NCBI RefSeq assembly: GCF_014203735.1
Contig: NZ_JACHJQ010000006.1
Span: 753,698-817,697, forward strand
DNA length: 64,000 nt
Direction: 5' to 3'
DNA from: Actinophytocola algeriensis
Lineage (GTDB): Bacteria > Actinomycetota > Actinomycetes > Mycobacteriales > Pseudonocardiaceae
How positions within the stretch are numbered: the first letter of the stretch is position 1; each line of letters starts with the position of its first letter. The notes under the pieces were generated by a model that saw only the letters and a list, made by a program, of their open reading frames with translations, made no database searches and was not told the origin of the DNA. This document shows, in pieces, positions 61,037-64,000 of the stretch. The position numbers and the translations under genes were made by a program.

Positions 61037-61769
61037 AACCACACTCGACGGACGCCGCCGACGCCGCGGCCAGCAACGCCGGCACCAGCTCCAGCAGACC
61101 GTCCAGGTCGAGCACGACCTGCGGCACCGACAACGACATCGCCGCGAGCACCTCGCCCCGCGCGCCGCGCACCGGCGCGGCCACGCAGTGGATGTGCTCC
61201 TCGTGCTCCTCGTCGTCGATCGCGTAGCCCCGCGCCGCCACCCGGTCCAGCTCCGCCAGGTACGCGCGTGGCGTGGTGATCGTGTTCGGTGTCATCTTCT
61301 CGTACGTGATCGACGCGGCGATCTCCCTGCGCTGGTCCTCCGGCAACGCGCCGACCAACACCTTCGCCACGGCCGTGCAGTGCAGTGGCGCGCGGCGGCC
61401 GATGCGGGAGTACATCCGCACGTTGTGCCTGCTCTCGTACTTGTCGATGTAGATCACCTCACCGTCCTCGTAGGACGCGAGGTGCACGGTGTGGCCGGTC
61501 TCGGCGTTCAGCGCGCGCAGCGCGGGCTCGACGCTGCGCCGCACGTCCCGCTCGTCGAGCGCCCGGAACGCCAGCTCGAACAGCGACGTGCCGAGCCGGT
61601 AGTACCGGATCCCGTCGCGCTGCACGAACCGGTGCGACTCGAGCGTGCGCAGCAGCCGCAGCACGGTCGTCTTGTGCACGTCGAGCCGCATCGCCAGCTG
61701 GTCGAGGGTCCGCTGCCCGTTGGCCAGCTCGTCGAGCAGCACGAGCGCGCGGTCCAGGCTCTGGCTCAT
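61011..61769 (-). CDS. IclR family transcriptional regulator
   Basis: 252 residues from the ATG at 61769. HTH: RTLDQLAMRLDVHKTTVLRLLRTLE; effector domain: GHTVHLASYEDGEVIYIDKYES, LHCTAVAKVLVGALP and DEEHEEHIHCVAAPV. Starts within the kdgK stop (ATGA). Probably controls this operon and the divergent PLP gene, using KDG or a related sugar acid as effector. Confidence 0.92.
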   Translation of the reverse strand: MSQSLDRALVLLDELANGQRTLDQLAMRLDVHKTTVLRLLRTLESHRFVQRDGIRYYRLGTSLFELAFRALDERDVRRSVEPALRALNAETGHTVHLASYEDGEVIYIDKYESRHNVRMYSRIGRRAPLHCTAVAKVLVGALPEDQRREIAASITYEKMTPNTITTPRAYLAELDRVAARGYAIDDEEHEEHIHCVAAPVRGARGEVLAAMSLSVPQVVLDLDGLLELVPALLAAASAASVECGYPETRRSN

Positions 61770-62725
61770 GACAGGTCCCCGGTCACGTACGCGTCGGCCC
61801 ACTCCGCCTCGGACGCGTGCAGCATCGCGGACACGTACTCCGGCGGCAGCGACGGGCCGACGTCGTGGTGGGTGCGCAGCGCGGTCGCGGCCCGCAGGTG
61901 CCCGGCCCGCAGCCGCGCCCTCGGCGCCCACCCGGCGAGCGTGGCCTGCAGGAACCCGGCGGCGAACGCGTCACCGGCCCCGACCGGCTCGACCACGTCG
62001 ACCTTCAGCGCGGGCTGGCACAGCTCGGCGTCGCCCTCGACGAGCGTCGCACCCTCGGCCCCCTGCTTGACCACGAGCGTCGCCGGTTCCGGCAGCAGCG
62101 CGCGGATCTGTCCCGGCTCCTCGACACCCCACACGAGCTTGGCCTCGTCGGCGCCGACGAACACGACGTCCGCGGCGGCGGCGAGGTCCCGCAGCACCGA
62201 GGGGTCGCGGTCGGCCCAGAGCCGGGGCCGCCAGTTGAGGTCGAACGACAGCGTGAAGTCCCGTGGCCGGTGCACCAGGCGGTCCATCAGCGCGAGGCAG
62301 CTGTCCGACAGCGCGGGCGTGATCCCGCTGGTGTGCACGACCCGCACCTCGTCGAGCGGCAGCTCGTCGAGCAGCGCGGGCCCCATGCCGGAGGCGGCGG
62401 AGCCGCGGCGGTAGTAGCGGACCGGGCTGCCGGAGGCGTCGCGTTCCTTGACGTACAGGCCGGTCGGCCGGTCCTGGTCGACCGCGACGCGGGACACGTC
62501 GACGCCGAACGACGCGACCGCGGCGGTGACGGCCGTGCCGAACGCGTCGTCGCCGACCGCGCTCACCCACGCCGACCGCAGCCCGAGCGCGGCGACGTGG
62601 CAGGCCACATTGGACTCCGCGCCGCCGACCGTCCGGTGCCACGTGGTCACCTCGGCGGGCGGGCCCGGTTCGGCGGGCACGAACATGGCCATGGTCTCGC
62701 CGAGGCACAACACATCGGTACGCAC
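61766..62725 (-). CDS. kdgK: 2-keto-3-deoxygluconate kinase (PfkB family)
   Basis: 319 residues. N-terminal VLCLGETMAMFVP and VGGAESNVACHVAALG, a KDG-type RYYRRGSAASGM substrate loop, and C-terminal VEPVGAGDAFAAGFL with the catalytic Asp are typical of KDG kinases. Makes KDPG for aldol cleavage to pyruvate and glyceraldehyde 3-phosphate. Confidence 0.88.
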   Translation of the reverse strand: MRTDVLCLGETMAMFVPAEPGPPAEVTTWHRTVGGAESNVACHVAALGLRSAWVSAVGDDAFGTAVTAAVASFGVDVSRVAVDQDRPTGLYVKERDASGSPVRYYRRGSAASGMGPALLDELPLDEVRVVHTSGITPALSDSCLALMDRLVHRPRDFTLSFDLNWRPRLWADRDPSVLRDLAAAADVVFVGADEAKLVWGVEEPGQIRALLPEPATLVVKQGAEGATLVEGDAELCQPALKVDVVEPVGAGDAFAAGFLQATLAGWAPRARLRAGHLRAATALRTHHDVGPSLPPEYVSAMLHASEAEWADAYVTGDLS

Positions 62726-62804
62726 GAGTGCCGCGCCTCCTCCGCCGTTGACTGGCCGGCCGAGGAGATGCTACACAACTTCGTGGCACATAGCGCAATA
62801 GCCG

Positions 62805-62819
62805 TTGCAAGATACGCAA
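62805..62819. promoter_or_regulatory. Possible IclR site in kdgK/PLP divergent promoter
   Basis: TTGC-N7-GCAA, 15 bp; CGCAAT also recurs 22 bases apart (62795 and 62815) in the same gap. Confidence 0.35.
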
Positions 62820-62825
62820 TATGAG

Positions 62826-64000
62826 GTGAGCGGATTGCCGCAGATCACTCCGGGCCGGCTGAACCCCGGCGCACTCGACGCGCTCCTCGACGAGCGCATC
62901 GACTGGCGCTTCAAGGGAATTCCGGCCGCACTGTCCGGATTGTCCATACGGGACGCCAGGGCGCGCGGCGTGAACCTCTTCTCCGACGGGTTCCTCCCTC
63001 CGGTCACCGTCCTCGACGAGCCGGCACTCACCCACAACCTCACCACGATGGCCGCCCTGTGCGCACGCCACGGCTTCGCCCACGCGCCGCACGGCAAGAC
63101 CACGATGGCGCCGCAGCTGTTCGCGCGGCAGTTCGAGCACGGCGTGTGGGGGCAGACCACGGCCAACGCGAGCCAGCTGCGGATCTACCGCGCGTTCGGC
63201 GTGAACCGGGTGATCCTCGCGAACGAGCTGGTCGACGCCGCCGCGCTGCGGTGGCTCGCGGGTGAGCTGGACCGCGACCCGGACTTCGAGTTCTGGTGCT
63301 GGGTCGACACCGAACGCGGCGTCGAGCTGATGACCGCCGCACTGCGCGAGGCGGCACCGTCCCGGCCGGTGGACGTGCTGATCGAGCTGGGGGTGGCGGG
63401 TGGCCGCACCGGGTGCCGGGACCGGACCGCGGCGCTGAAGGTCGCGGAGGCCGTCGCGGCGAGCCCGGTGCTGCGGCTGACCGGGGTCGCGAGCTACGAG
63501 GGCGCGGTGTCCCGCAACGCGTCCGCCGACGGGCTCGCCGCCGTGCACGACCACCTGACCGAGCTGCGGTCGCTGGCACTGGACCTCGCGGAACGCGGGC
63601 ACTTCGACGGGGTGGCCCAGGTGGTCGTGACCGCGGGCGGCAGCTCGTTCTTCGACCAGGTCGTCGAGGTGCTCGGCGCGCCGTGGCCGGACGGGCTGCC
63701 CGTGCTGCCGGTGCTGCGCAGCGGTGCGTACCTGACGCACGACGAGGGCTACTACGAGCGCAACTCGCCGCTCGGCGCGACTCCCCGGCTCGACGGCGCG
63801 CGGCTGCGGCCCGCGGTGCGGGCGTGGGCGCAGGTCACCTCGCGCCCGGAGCCGCGGCTCGCGTTCATCACCGCAGGCAAACGGGACGTGCCCTACGACA
63901 TCGATCTGCCGGTGCCGGAGCTGCGGCGGGTGGACGGGGTGACCTCGGAGCTGACCGGCTGCGTGGTCACGTCGGTCAACGACCAGCACGGGTTCGTCAC
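62826..64000 (+). CDS. D-threonine aldolase-fold PLP enzyme (3' partial)
   Basis: GTG at 62826 (TTG at 62835 possible); about 391 residues visible, running off the right edge. APHGKTTMAP contains the PLP-binding Lys of the alanine-racemase-like barrel, and LIELGVAGGRTGCRD, SYEGAVS and VVTAGGSSFFDQV match D-serine dehydratase/D-threonine aldolase relatives. D-glucosaminate dehydratases are reported in this fold. With kdgK, ridA and iclR divergent, conversion of an amino-sugar acid to KDG is the best guess. Confidence 0.85.
   Translation, partial: MSGLPQITPGRLNPGALDALLDERIDWRFKGIPAALSGLSIRDARARGVNLFSDGFLPPVTVLDEPALTHNLTTMAALCARHGFAHAPHGKTTMAPQLFARQFEHGVWGQTTANASQLRIYRAFGVNRVILANELVDAAALRWLAGELDRDPDFEFWCWVDTERGVELMTAALREAAPSRPVDVLIELGVAGGRTGCRDRTAALKVAEAVAASPVLRLTGVASYEGAVSRNASADGLAAVHDHLTELRSLALDLAERGHFDGVAQVVVTAGGSSFFDQVVEVLGAPWPDGLPVLPVLRSGAYLTHDEGYYERNSPLGATPRLDGARLRPAVRAWAQVTSRPEPRLAFITAGKRDVPYDIDLPVPELRRVDGVTSELTGCVVTSVNDQHGFV

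Overview
The window is uniformly GC-rich, with many GTG starts, ATGA/GTGA stop-start overlaps and Asp/Glu/Arg/Ala-rich proteins. It also has actinobacterial DnaA-box (TTGTCCACA-type), LexA (GAAC-N4-GTTC) and DtxR/IdeR-like signals. I read it as chromosomal DNA of an actinomycete, most likely of the Pseudonocardiaceae (Lentzea, Saccharothrix or Amycolatopsis type). No rRNA, tRNA, phage, IS element or CRISPR array was seen.

Layout. 1-17 kb is mostly housekeeping and regulation: an NAD(P)-binding protein (cut at the left edge), a FUSC-type transporter, the uracil-DNA-binding protein UdgX, a sodium/solute symporter, an SOS-controlled DNA polymerase IV, a MarR regulator beside a carboxymuconolactone-decarboxylase protein, and a PepSY gene beside an OmpR-type two-component system whose likely operator occurs twice. 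Then come a Clp-N protein, a MerR regulator divergent from an imine-reductase-like gene, and (15.4-18.9 kb) a heterodimeric ABC transporter behind an iron-box-like site. 19-33.5 kb is a sugar locus tied together by LacI-type operators: LacI regulator, intracellular GH39 and GH13 enzymes, a Dpp-type oligosaccharide importer on the minus strand and a divergent GH35 beta-galactosidase. An AraC/NmrA pair sits inside it. 33.5-48.1 kb holds a secreted beta-propeller protein and a catabolic island: aminotransferase, PIG-L deacetylase and alcohol dehydrogenase; a sugar-acid dehydratase; then an operon of two Gfo/Idh/MocA oxidoreductases, FAH-fold hydrolase, N-acyl-D-amino-acid deacylase, IclR regulator and amidohydrolase. 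49-52.5 kb has a stand-alone, divergent EF-Tu (Tuf3 type) and a GGDEF/EAL protein with degenerate catalytic motifs. 52.8-59.5 kb is a purine operon: OHCU decarboxylase, hydroxyisourate hydrolase, uricase, xanthine dehydrogenase (FAD, Fe-S and Mo subunits) and a guanine/8-oxoguanine-type deaminase. 59.5-64 kb has a DUF2975/XRE pair and a KDG-kinase, IclR and RidA operon divergent from a PLP enzyme of the D-threonine-aldolase fold that runs off the right edge.

How the genes fit together. The deacylase/deacetylase, oxidoreductases, PLP lyase, RidA and KDG kinase could form an oxidative amino-sugar route: N-acyl amino sugar, aldonate, deacylated glucosaminate-type acid, 2-keto-3-deoxygluconate, KDPG. 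The dehydratase plus FAH-fold enzyme suggests a parallel non-phosphorylative sugar-acid route. Both are inference from gene content.

Unusual structure outside the genes: a 28-codon coupled ORF between iclR and ridA built from a displaced copy of part of iclR; a dispersed family of intergenic repeats (1.8, 39 and 48.9 kb); a 19-bp motif at gene junctions that is tandemly duplicated inside the 5' end of one oxidoreductase gene; and complementary loss of ATPase motifs in the two ABC subunits.
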